This document shows, piece by piece, positions 1-8,341 of a stretch of 64,000 nucleotides of DNA (position 1 is its first letter; each line of letters starts with the position of its first letter). Where the stretch lies: positions 62,001 through 126,000 of the forward strand of contig NZ_WMDQ01000001.1 in NCBI RefSeq assembly GCF_009707955.1, written 5' to 3'. The notes under the pieces are model-generated. The model worked only from the letters and a program-made list of their open reading frames with translations, made no database searches and was not told where the DNA came from. The translations under genes and the position numbers were made by a program. This stretch comes from Flavobacterium sp. LC2016-13. GTDB lineage: Bacteria; Bacteroidota; Bacteroidia; Flavobacteriales; Flavobacteriaceae.

Positions 1-388
1 CAATGGCAAGATTGCCAGACATAATTTTAAATTTTTCATGTGTACATTGTGTTAAATGTGACTGATTACTTTTTTTTCGTCAGTTCATTTTTCACCCGGG
101 GAAAGCTGAACGAAATCTGAGAATTAATCCAGATTTTTTGCTTTGAATTCAAAGCCAAAACTAAAGGCGATAACTGACTCCCACAAATGGTTGTTTGGAC
201 ATTTTCAGTATTCGGACTGTCTTTTTTCGGAAAATCGACACACTATTTTTGCACATTGCTTTTGTAGGTTTTTCCTGTTTTTATAATTATATTTGGCTTT
301 TTACGCCTTTTTAAATCATTCATTACTAACAATATGCGTGAATATATTTTTGAATAGTTTCCTCCAAAAACCAACTTAAACCGAACCT
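1..388. other. Intergenic start of window, no gene seen
   Basis: No convincing reading frame, RNA gene or long repeat is visible here. The only supported element is a promoter-like box near its right end. Confidence 0.5.
345..352 (+). promoter_or_regulatory. Bacteroidota -7 box, candidate promoter
   Basis: TATTTTTG fits the Bacteroidota -7 consensus TAnnTTTG. It lies 36 bp before the start codon of the TPR/AraC regulator, which implies a leader of about 30 nt. No clear TTG -33 element is seen at the usual distance, so the call is tentative. Confidence 0.35.
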
Positions 389-2065
389 ATGATTTCAAAA
401 TATTTACTTATACTTTCATTATGCTCGATTCAACTTATAAACGCCCAGCAGTTTCACATTCCTGATTCGTTAAAGAATAAGGATTTTGACTATCTTTTTG
501 ATCGTATAGAAGACGGTAATAACACGACGGAGCGGAGGTCACTATACTTGCTATCCTTTTTAATCAAAGCAAAAGCAGAAGAAAATTGGGAGGAGCTTTC
601 AAATGCATATAAAAACTACGTTCACTATGCGCCAGAAATGCTAAAGCTTAAATATGCGGATAGTATGGTAATAGCCGCTAAAAGATCAAAAAGCAATGAA
701 ATTATAGGATCAGCTTACCTATCGAAAGGCATTGCTTATTATGGCCAAAAACGTCTATCTGAGGCAATGGACATCTATTTGGTCGCTGATGATTATATTA
801 AAAAAACCAATGATAAATATTTAATCTACAAAACGAAATATTATATTGGACAGATAAAATTGTATCTGGGCTACTATGAAGAAGCAATCGCGATCTTTCA
901 GGAGTGTATCAGCCACTTTAAGAACACCAATGTAAGGGCATATTTAAACTCTCTGCATTCACTGGGCGTGTGCTATAACAAAGTTGGAAATTACGGTCTA
1001 TGTACCTCTGTAAATGAAATGGGAATTGCCTACGGGATAAAAACCGGAAATTTAGATATGAAACCTTACTTCATACATTCGGAAGGAGTTAACCAAAGTA
1101 TGCTTCACAACTATGCAGTAGGTATAGAAAAAATACAATCGTCATTGCCTGACATTCGCGAGAATAAAGATTTCTCCAATGAGACAGTCGGATACTTTTA
1201 TATTGGAAAAAGTTACTGGGGCTTAAATGATAAGGAAAAAGCATTAGTTTATTTCGAGAAAGTTGACAAAAGCTTTATCGATCGGGGTTATATTCGTCCC
1301 GATTTAAGAGAAGCTTATGAGCTTATGATTTCTTATTACAAAGACAAAAATATGCTTCCGGAGCAGTTGCGTTACGTTGAAAAACTACTTGAGGTGGATA
1401 AGAAATTGCATGTTACCTATGCCCATCTTCAGGGAAAAATCCGCAAAGAATATGACACTAAGGAACTGGTTCAAGAGCAGCAAAAACTCAAGGATTCACT
1501 TAATAATCGAAAATATAATGATGAAATATTCATTTCTATCATTGGTGTTATGATTCTCATTATTGTATATGGGATCATTAGGCATTTTAAAAATAAAAAA
1601 GAAGCTAGAAAGAAATACGAAAAATTACTGCAAAAAATTGAAGATGTAGAAAAAGCCAGAGCCTCTAAAGGTGATGACACTGATTTTTCAATAAGTAAGA
1701 ATGCTGAGGAGGCGGTTTTACAACGTTTACAAAAGTTTGAAAATAGCAAAAAATTCCTTGAAAAAGATTTAAATCTCACAAAACTGGCGAGCTATTTCAA
1801 TACGAATACTAAGTATTTATCACTAATTATTGCGCGTCACAGAAACAAAAAGTTCAACGAGTACATTAATAGCCTTAAGGTTGATAATATTGCTCAAAGG
1901 ATTCGAAATGATAAGGTTTTACAGAACTACACTCATGATGCTCTTGCCGAAGAGGCAGGATTTAGCACTACCAGAAGATTTGCTAAATCTTTTCTTCTCT
2001 ATACCGGAATAACACCCAAGTATTTTATTGAAGAATTAAAAATGGAAGATATGCAGTCACAGTGA
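389..2065 (+). CDS. TPR-containing membrane regulator with AraC-type DNA-binding domain
   Basis: This 558-residue protein starts with a signal-like hydrophobic segment (ISKYLLILSLCSIQLINAQ). A long helical region with TPR-like repeats follows (about 60-350; e.g. YGQKRLSEAMDIYLVADDY, ALVYFEKVDKSF). One membrane span sits near 378-398 (ISIIGVMILIIVYGII), then a coiled-coil linker, then a C-terminal helix-turn-helix domain (about 445-550) with the AraC-family pattern (KLASYFNTNTKYLSLIIARH, AEEAGFSTTRRFAKSFLLYTG). The layout implies a periplasmic sensor coupled to a cytoplasmic DNA-binding domain. Such proteins are common in Flavobacteriia and often sit near SusC/D genes, so it may control the operon at 3865 or the MauE operon. 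That target is inference. Confidence 0.8.
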   Translation: MISKYLLILSLCSIQLINAQQFHIPDSLKNKDFDYLFDRIEDGNNTTERRSLYLLSFLIKAKAEENWEELSNAYKNYVHYAPEMLKLKYADSMVIAAKRSKSNEIIGSAYLSKGIAYYGQKRLSEAMDIYLVADDYIKKTNDKYLIYKTKYYIGQIKLYLGYYEEAIAIFQECISHFKNTNVRAYLNSLHSLGVCYNKVGNYGLCTSVNEMGIAYGIKTGNLDMKPYFIHSEGVNQSMLHNYAVGIEKIQSSLPDIRENKDFSNETVGYFYIGKSYWGLNDKEKALVYFEKVDKSFIDRGYIRPDLREAYELMISYYKDKNMLPEQLRYVEKLLEVDKKLHVTYAHLQGKIRKEYDTKELVQEQQKLKDSLNNRKYNDEIFISIIGVMILIIVYGIIRHFKNKKEARKKYEKLLQKIEDVEKARASKGDDTDFSISKNAEEAVLQRLQKFENSKKFLEKDLNLTKLASYFNTNTKYLSLIIARHRNKKFNEYINSLKVDNIAQRIRNDKVLQNYTHDALAEEAGFSTTRRFAKSFLLYTGITPKYFIEELKMEDMQSQ

Positions 2066-2085
2066 TATGTATCAAAGCAAAGAAT

Positions 2086-2676
2086 CTACATATTCAATTC
2101 ATATTCTTCATTAACATTTTCTGCGTATTTTCTTAGTCGAAGTATTATATATTCAATTTCTTTACGCGCTTTGTTCTGTGTTTCAATTAGAATCTCAGTT
2201 AGTGATCTATACCCTTCCATATTTTCTTTCGGATCTGTCATCAGCAGTGTTCTTTGATATCCCCAAAAAACATTATGTAGATTTGAAATAATTATTATAC
2301 TGTCATAATAATCAGGAAGCCTTGCAATAACGATACTTTTCAATTGAATCAGTTTTTCTAATTCATTTTCGTATTTAGTATCCCACTCATCCGGGGTTAA
2401 TTTTTTTGTAGATTCAATTAAACTTTTAGTTGATGAAATATTGTGCTCGAAGTAACTTAATAATTGATATATCTCACCAACAGTTTTTATTAAATTCTCT
2501 TTATAGTTTACAGATTGTTCAAACTCTCTTTCTTCTGTTGCAATTTTCCTGTCATTTTCATATTTCATAATATCTCTTTTAGTTAGGGATTTATTATTAA
2601 AAAATGTTGTTATAATTGGAATTGCAGCTCCTGTTACCACCATTGGTAACCAACTTATTATATCTGACAAGTTCAT
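2086..2676 (-). CDS. Hypothetical protein with N-terminal membrane anchor and coiled coil
   Basis: I do not recognise a named family. The 196-residue protein begins with one hydrophobic segment (about 5-27, including WLPMVVTGAAIPIITTFF), which probably anchors it in the membrane. A long charged, largely helical region follows, with coiled-coil character near 30-75. It is convergent with the TPR/AraC regulator, with only 20 bp between the stop codons. A role as a small membrane-bound scaffold is possible but unsupported. Confidence 0.6.
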   Translation of the reverse strand: MNLSDIISWLPMVVTGAAIPIITTFFNNKSLTKRDIMKYENDRKIATEEREFEQSVNYKENLIKTVGEIYQLLSYFEHNISSTKSLIESTKKLTPDEWDTKYENELEKLIQLKSIVIARLPDYYDSIIIISNLHNVFWGYQRTLLMTDPKENMEGYRSLTEILIETQNKARKEIEYIILRLRKYAENVNEEYELNM

Positions 2677-3026
2677 TTTACTATTTTTTTTTTTATAAAT
2701 TAAGTGTATAAATCTTATTTTGTATTATGCCCCAATTTCTAATTTTCATAGAAAATCAATCCATTCTTAACGTTGTTTTTTTCTGGATCATAACTTAGTT
2801 ACAATGTGTATTAGATTTGTATGGTCATCTGTAAATATAAGATATGAAATATTAAATAACCTTCTAAAGGCATATAGACGATAGAATAAGTTATTATAAT
2901 AAGAGTAGTGAGAAAATGATATGTATATTTTAACCGTATATTTTATATACAATTAAAGATAGAATATTAGTTAAAGAAGATTTAAAGAGAATTTTTTGTA
3001 AATATTCCGATCAACGGACGTCTGTT
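2677..3026. other. AT-rich intergenic region without a gene
   Basis: About 350 bp of very AT-rich sequence without a supportable gene. A TAGATTTG box at 2812-2819 matches the Bacteroidota -7 consensus on the plus strand, but no plus-strand gene follows. The promoter for the leftward 196-residue protein should lie near 2677-2760 but is not obvious. Confidence 0.4.
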
Positions 3027-3284
3027 TTATTTATGTACATCTTCATTTTTTAACTCGAAGTCAAAATCAAAAAAATCTTTTGGATGCACATTCAATGCGG
3101 TAGCAAGATCGAATATAGTTTTTAACTGTATGCTCTTTTGACCTTTTTCCGTCTTACTAATTTGACTGTGATCAACATTACACATTTGCGCTAACTTTCT
3201 ATAGCTAAGTTTTTTATCTGTTCGAAATTTATGTAATTGTTTGCCAAATAAAATCAAAAATTTTGAATTTTGTTCCTTTTCCAT
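3027..3284 (-). CDS. Small XRE-family helix-turn-helix regulator
   Basis: The 85-residue protein is almost wholly one Cro/C1-type helix-turn-helix domain (about 12-72): LHKFRTDKKLSYRKLAQMC, then NVDHSQISKTEKGQKSIQLK, then IFDLATALNVHPKDFF. It has no effector domain, so it is probably a constitutive DNA-binding protein of the kind found near mobile or accessory genes. It is divergent from the leader of the SusC operon and shares the spacer with it, so control of that region is possible. No operator could be assigned. Confidence 0.8.
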   Translation of the reverse strand: MEKEQNSKFLILFGKQLHKFRTDKKLSYRKLAQMCNVDHSQISKTEKGQKSIQLKTIFDLATALNVHPKDFFDFDFELKNEDVHK

Positions 3285-3366
3285 CCTATCATAATTAAGA
3301 TAAGAAATTTCAATTATTTCAGAACAAAAATTGTAGCATTTAAATACTACTTAAATAATTTTTTGT

Positions 3367-3374
3367 TATATTTG
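3367..3374 (+). promoter_or_regulatory. Candidate promoter for the SusC leader transcript
   Basis: TATATTTG is an exact match to TAnnTTTG. It would start a transcript near 3381 that runs through the structured region 3484-3822 into the SusC gene at 3865, giving a leader of about 480 nt. No TTG element stands at the ideal -33 distance. Confidence 0.4.
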
Positions 3375-3483
3375 TCTATTAATATTTATATTTGCGATTC
3401 TTCTCATAAAAAAATAGAAGCATTCGCTTTGAATCTCGTACTAGAAAATTGGCCTTTTCATAATACCACGAGACAATAAGTAT

Positions 3484-3566
3484 GATGCTCACGTCATAGG
3501 CGTGGGCTCACTTATTTGTGGTAAGGTATGGCCAATACCTCTAGTGCAGTAAGCTGAGTTCCATGC
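3484..3566 (+). ncRNA. Candidate structured RNA element in the SusC leader
   Basis: Two compact hairpins stand in a row. GCTCACG (3487-3493) pairs with CGTGGGC (3501-3507) with one G-U pair and a 7-nt loop. AGGTAT (3524-3529) pairs with ATACCT (3535-3540) around a 5-nt loop. The stretch is richer in G and C than its surroundings and carries no reading frame. It could be an independent small RNA or the 5' part of the SusC leader. No known RNA family is claimed. Confidence 0.4.
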
Positions 3567-3667
3567 CTTTTTTATATGCAAACTCCTCTTACATTCTTAG
3601 CACTGTTTCCTCATTTTTATATCGTCGCATTTAGATATTGTCTAACCAAACCTATATGCTTATGAAT

Positions 3668-3743
3668 TAAAGATTAAAGCTCTTTTTACTGCCTGCACTG
3701 TCTTAATCTTTATTTGAATTAGTTCATTGCACAGTTTGCAGGC
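3668..3743 (+). promoter_or_regulatory. Two interleaved helices (pseudoknot or switch) in the SusC leader
   Basis: Helix A is a perfect 10-bp pairing of TAAAGATTAA (3668-3677) with TTAATCTTTA (3703-3712). Helix B pairs GCCTGCACTGT (3691-3701) with ACAGTTTGCAGGC (3731-3743), 11 bp with a 2-nt bulge. The order A5'-B5'-A3'-B3' is the topology of an H-type pseudoknot, or of two alternative folds. Helix B is followed by TTTTAAAAA, a weak terminator-like tail. This fits a regulated leader upstream of the SusC gene. Confidence 0.5.
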
Positions 3744-3785
3744 TTTTAAAAAGGCAAAATTATCAAGCTTTATAAAGCTAAAAAA

Positions 3786-3822
3786 AGCCCTCTAACTGGC
3801 GATCAAACAAGTTTAGAGAGCT
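3786..3822 (+). promoter_or_regulatory. Hairpin directly before the SusC start
   Basis: AGCCCTCTAACT (3786-3797) pairs with AGTTTAGAGAGCT (3810-3822), with one mismatch and one bulged T, around a 12-nt loop. It ends 42 nt before the start codon. It has no T-tract and is therefore more likely a leader structure than a terminator. Confidence 0.45.
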
Positions 3823-3864
3823 GAATTAACAAAACTTTCGTTTCAAATTAACTAACCCAAAATT

Positions 3865-6800
3865 ATGAAAACTTTTTCATTGAACAAAGGGTTGGCGGCA
3901 CTTTGGTACCCCTTTATTTTCGGGTTCTACCTCTTTTGCACACCAACCTTAGCGCGAAATACTTTGCGGTTTTCCGCTTTACAACAACAAACACAGGTCA
4001 CAGGTATTGTGACCGATGGTACTCTTCCCCTTGCCGGGGTCAGTATCTCAGTAAAAGCGCAAAAGAACAGCACGGTCACAGACTTCGATGGTAAATTTAC
4101 CATAACAGCATCACCTGCTGATATTTTAATTTTTAATTACATCGGATTTAAAACTATAGAAATTTCTGTTGCCCGACGTTCAGTAATCAATGTCCAAATG
4201 CAGGAAGATGCTACATCTCTTCAGGAAGTAAAAATAAATGCGGGATATTACTCCGTAAAAGAAAGCCAGCGCACCGGAAGTATTTCAAAAATCAGTTCGA
4301 AGGATATCGAAAAACAGCCGGTGACCAACGTACTTGCTACGATGCAGGGACGAATGGCTGGTGTGAATATAACCCAAAATACAGGTGTAGCCGGTGGCGC
4401 TTTCGATATCCAAATCCGGGGACAAAATAGTTTACGTACTGATGGAAACAGACCTCTATATATAATCGATGGCGTACCTTACTCTTCTGATGCAGTAGGT
4501 TCAGATCTCACCGGAGTTGTACTTCCGGGACCTACCAGCCCCTTAAATAGTATTAACCCCAGTGATATAGATAGTATAGAAGTACTTAAAGATGCAGATG
4601 CAACAGCTATCTATGGTTCAAGAGGTGCTAACGGAGTAGTGCTTATCACCACAAAAAAAGGAAAAGAAGGCAAAACTCGCTTTACCGCAAATGTCTCAGG
4701 AGGACTTGGAAAAGTAACCCGACTGATGGATTTAATGAATACTCAGCAATACCTACAAATGCGCAGAGAAGCTTTCACCAACGATGGTATACCATATGGA
4801 CCAACAGACTATGATGTAAATGGAACTTGGGATCAGAACCGCTATACCAATTGGCAGAAAGTATTCATTGGTGGAACTTCCGAGATCAATGATGTGCAGG
4901 CATCCTTAACAGGTGGTGCTTCAGGGACACAATTTCTTGTGAGCGGTAATTTCCATAAAGAAACGACAGTGTTTCCCGGTGACTATGATTACAAAAAAGG
5001 TAATTTGCTCGCAAACCTGAATCATGAGTCCCAGAATAAAAAATTCAATATCAATTTTTCAATGGGCTATACTGTACAAAAAAACTACCAACCGGGAGTT
5101 GATGTCACACAGCAGGCCATTCTCCTTGCCCCTAATGCTCCGGCATTGTATACCGCTGAGGGAAATTTGAACTGGGAGAACAGTACATGGAATAATCCCC
5201 TGGGTAATCTTGAAGGAAAATATAAGTCAACAAGTAATGACCTTTTTGTCAATGGTTTATTATCCTATGCAATCTTGCCCAACTTAATTGCTAAAACAAG
5301 TTTTGGATTTACCGATACACGATTTGACGATAGCCGCACTCAACCGTCTACTATGTATGACCCTGCCGCTGAAATAGGAAGCGAATCTTCATTTATCGAT
5401 GTCAATAACACGTCACGAAAATCATGGATTATTGAACCGCAATTATCGTGGTCAAAAAAAATAGGCAAAGGAAAAACGGAAATACTCGTAGGTGCTACCT
5501 ATCAACAGCAAAATTCAGACCAGCTTGTACAGGAAGCCATTGGATTCAGCAGCAATAGTCTGATTTATAATCTATCTTCTGCTTTTTCCGTGTTTAATGA
5601 CACACATAGTCAGTCTATCTATAAATACCAAGCCTTTTTCGGGCGAGCCAATTTTTCATGGAACGAACGTTACATCCTTAATCTAACCGGACGCAGGGAT
5701 GGTTCAAGCAGATTTGGTCCCGGCAAACAATTTGCCAACTTTGGAGCCATAGGAAGTGCGTGGCTATTTTCAAATGAACCTTTTGTAAAAAATAATCTTG
5801 ATTTCTTAAGTTTTGGAAAGTTAAGGATAAGTTATGGAACAACTGGAAACGACCAGATTGGAGATTACCAATTTTTAGACACCTATGGATCTTCAGGAAA
5901 TAATTATGGCGGTGTTATCGGCCTGCAACCCACACGCTTGTTCAACCCAAATTTTGGCTGGGAAATAAATAAAAAACTAGAACTGGCATTAGAAACAGGA
6001 TTTTTTAAAGACCGAATTTTTATAACTGCCGGCTGGTACAGTAATCGTTCATCCAATCAACTCGTTGGGATTCCGCTTCCTTCATCAACCGGATTCAATT
6101 CTATACAGTCAAACTTAGATGCTACCGTACAAAACAAAGGAATCGAACTCACTCTTAGAACAGTCAATTTTCAAAGGCAATCCTTTAACTGGTCCAGCAG
6201 TTTTAATTTAACTATTGCCCGAAATAAACTATTGTCTTTTCCTAATCTCAAAGAATCCACCTACAAGAACCAATTTGTAATTGGAGAGCCTTTAAATATT
6301 AAAAAAGTATACCATTACACCGGAATAAATCCACAAACTGGCATCTACCAATTTGAAGATTACAATGCCGATGGTACAATTACAACGGTAGAAGATAAAC
6401 AATCTATACGAGATTTGAATCCCAAATATTTTGGAGGTTTTCAGAATACGATTACTTACCAAAATTGGCAATTTGATTTTTTGTTCCAGTTTGTCAACCA
6501 ATTAAATTATAACGGTGCTTACCGAACAGGATTACCCGGCAGTATGAGAAATCAACCGACTGCAGTAATCGACCATTGGCAAAATCCCGGAGATAATGCA
6601 ACGTATCAAAAATATTCTACAGGGTTAAATAGTCAGGCATCAGATGCATTTAATAAATATTATCAAAGCGATGCCGTGATAACAGACGCTTCGTATGTCC
6701 GTCTCAAAAATTTGTCCCTATCGTACACTATTCCCGAGCAGTGGCTCAAAGGAGTAAAATGCCGATTGGTATTTCAGGGGCAAAATCTCTTAACAATTAC

Positions 6801-6891
6801 GTCATTCAAAGGTGCTGATCCAGAGTCCAGATTTAGTATGAACCTTCCGCCATTAAAGGTATTTACTACTGGACTCCAGCTCACTTTTTAA
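3865..6891 (+). CDS. SusC/RagA-family TonB-dependent outer-membrane transporter
   Basis: The 1008-residue protein has a signal peptide (about 1-30), then a carboxypeptidase-regulatory-like domain (about 43-125: VTGIVTDGTLPLAGVSI, TDFDGKFTITA). The plug follows (about 130-265), with the SusC motifs LATMQGRMAGVNIT, DIQIRGQNSL, PLYIIDGVPY and ATAIYGSRGANGVVLITTKKG. The rest is a beta-barrel ending in an aromatic-rich strand (TTGLQLTF). SusC proteins import large nutrients, glycans or peptides under TonB power together with a surface SusD lipoprotein, which follows 18 bp downstream. The S9 peptidase next in the operon points to peptides rather than sugars as substrate; that is inference. Confidence 0.93.
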   Translation: MKTFSLNKGLAALWYPFIFGFYLFCTPTLARNTLRFSALQQQTQVTGIVTDGTLPLAGVSISVKAQKNSTVTDFDGKFTITASPADILIFNYIGFKTIEISVARRSVINVQMQEDATSLQEVKINAGYYSVKESQRTGSISKISSKDIEKQPVTNVLATMQGRMAGVNITQNTGVAGGAFDIQIRGQNSLRTDGNRPLYIIDGVPYSSDAVGSDLTGVVLPGPTSPLNSINPSDIDSIEVLKDADATAIYGSRGANGVVLITTKKGKEGKTRFTANVSGGLGKVTRLMDLMNTQQYLQMRREAFTNDGIPYGPTDYDVNGTWDQNRYTNWQKVFIGGTSEINDVQASLTGGASGTQFLVSGNFHKETTVFPGDYDYKKGNLLANLNHESQNKKFNINFSMGYTVQKNYQPGVDVTQQAILLAPNAPALYTAEGNLNWENSTWNNPLGNLEGKYKSTSNDLFVNGLLSYAILPNLIAKTSFGFTDTRFDDSRTQPSTMYDPAAEIGSESSFIDVNNTSRKSWIIEPQLSWSKKIGKGKTEILVGATYQQQNSDQLVQEAIGFSSNSLIYNLSSAFSVFNDTHSQSIYKYQAFFGRANFSWNERYILNLTGRRDGSSRFGPGKQFANFGAIGSAWLFSNEPFVKNNLDFLSFGKLRISYGTTGNDQIGDYQFLDTYGSSGNNYGGVIGLQPTRLFNPNFGWEINKKLELALETGFFKDRIFITAGWYSNRSSNQLVGIPLPSSTGFNSIQSNLDATVQNKGIELTLRTVNFQRQSFNWSSSFNLTIARNKLLSFPNLKESTYKNQFVIGEPLNIKKVYHYTGINPQTGIYQFEDYNADGTITTVEDKQSIRDLNPKYFGGFQNTITYQNWQFDFLFQFVNQLNYNGAYRTGLPGSMRNQPTAVIDHWQNPGDNATYQKYSTGLNSQASDAFNKYYQSDAVITDASYVRLKNLSLSYTIPEQWLKGVKCRLVFQGQNLLTITSFKGADPESRFSMNLPPLKVFTTGLQLTF

Positions 6892-6909
6892 AATTATAAT
6901 TCAAAAATC

Positions 6910-8340
6910 ATGAAAAAAAAATTAGTATTTCGATTTATGCAACAGCATAGAATCGAAACAGTAAACCATAAGTTTCTTATTGGATTACTCGTACTCTGCA
7001 TGTTTCCCGCGCATGGCTGTGATAGTTTTGTCGAAGTTGATGTTCCTACTTCCCAACTTACTGCCAGTGCCGTTTTTGAAGATAAAGCTACCGCAAATGC
7101 TGCTATGGCAAGCATATATGCAAAAATGAGGGATTCCGGTATTCTTAGTGGTAATCTTTCAGGTTTGTCCAATCAAATGGGCAACTACACAGATGAACTG
7201 GTGTATTATGGAAGTATTACCGGTAAAACCCGTGATTTTTATAACAATGCAGTCCTGCCATCCAATGCAGAAGTTTTTAATTGGTGGAGCACCAGTTACA
7301 ATCAGATTTATGCGGCCAATGCTATTATCGAGGGAGTAAGCGCTTCGACCGCACTGAATGAAGCGGATGTAAAACAGTTGACCGGAGAAGCATTATTTGT
7401 ACGATCATTAATGCATTTCTATCTTCAAAATCTGTACGGTGATGTCCCTTATATTATCACCACCAATTATCAGCAAAATAAAGTAGCATACAGAATGCCC
7501 TCTGCCGAGTTGTATTCCCATATTATCAGTGATTTGGAACTGGCGGTGTCCTTCTTACCAGATGCCTATATTTCCAGCGACCGCATACGTCCCAATAAAT
7601 CGGTAGCAATGGCACTGCTGGCGCGAGTGTACCTTTATAACAAAAAATGGGCAGAAGCTTCCAATGCTGCTTCATACCTCATTAATAATACACAGACTTA
7701 TGCTTGGGAGACCAATCTGGATGCCATATTTCTGAAAGCAAGCAGCACAACAATTTGGCAGTTTATCCCACGCACCAGTGGACAAAACACTCAGGAGGGA
7801 GAAACATTTATATTCAACGCCGGACCACCATCACTTACTGCTTTAAGTGCCCAGCTCATAAATTCATTTGAGATGGGAGATCAGCGTAAACTTCGTTGGG
7901 TCAAAACAATCACTAAAGGTACAGAGAAATGGTATCACGTCAATAAATACAAACAAAAATCAAAGTCTCCAAGTTCTTTAGAATATTCCATTGTATTTCG
8001 TTTGGCAGAGCAATACCTGATTCGTGCTGAAGCGCGTGCTGAGCAGGGAGATCTTACAGGAGCAAAGGACGATTTGGATAAAATCAGAACTACAGCAGGA
8101 CTTTTAGGTACAACTGCTACAAGCAAAGAAGATATCCTTAATGCTATCCTGCAAGAGCGACGAGTAGAGTTTTTTACGGAACTGGGAAGTCGTTTTTTTG
8201 ATTTAAAAAGAGCAAATCTTTTGGACGTGGCGCTAGCTCCCGTCAAAGCAGGATGGAATCCAACAGATAGAATACTACCGTTACCGGAGTCGGAACTCGT
8301 ACTCAATCCCAATCTAAATCCACCAAACCCCGGTAATTAA
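6910..8340 (+). CDS. SusD/RagB-family outer-membrane nutrient-binding lipoprotein
   Basis: The 476-residue protein has an N-terminal hydrophobic stretch ending in a lipobox-like FPAHGC, so the mature protein is probably a lipoprotein from that Cys. The extension before the hydrophobic core is long, and a later start is possible. SusD features include the helical core (ALFVRSLMHFYLQNLYGDVPY), LARVYLYNKKWAEA, LAEQYLIRAEARAEQGD and the C-terminal ILQERRVEFFTELGSRFFDL. SusD caps the SusC barrel and binds substrate on the cell surface. The gene lies between the SusC and peptidase genes, with 18 bp and 1 bp gaps, clearly one operon. Confidence 0.92.
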   Translation: MKKKLVFRFMQQHRIETVNHKFLIGLLVLCMFPAHGCDSFVEVDVPTSQLTASAVFEDKATANAAMASIYAKMRDSGILSGNLSGLSNQMGNYTDELVYYGSITGKTRDFYNNAVLPSNAEVFNWWSTSYNQIYAANAIIEGVSASTALNEADVKQLTGEALFVRSLMHFYLQNLYGDVPYIITTNYQQNKVAYRMPSAELYSHIISDLELAVSFLPDAYISSDRIRPNKSVAMALLARVYLYNKKWAEASNAASYLINNTQTYAWETNLDAIFLKASSTTIWQFIPRTSGQNTQEGETFIFNAGPPSLTALSAQLINSFEMGDQRKLRWVKTITKGTEKWYHVNKYKQKSKSPSSLEYSIVFRLAEQYLIRAEARAEQGDLTGAKDDLDKIRTTAGLLGTTATSKEDILNAILQERRVEFFTELGSRFFDLKRANLLDVALAPVKAGWNPTDRILPLPESELVLNPNLNPPNPGN

Positions 8341-8341
8341 A

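Noticed and set aside
2812..2819. TAGATTTG, an exact Bacteroidota -7 match on the plus strand
   Set aside because: No plus-strand gene follows within reach and the motif is expected by chance in AT-rich DNA.
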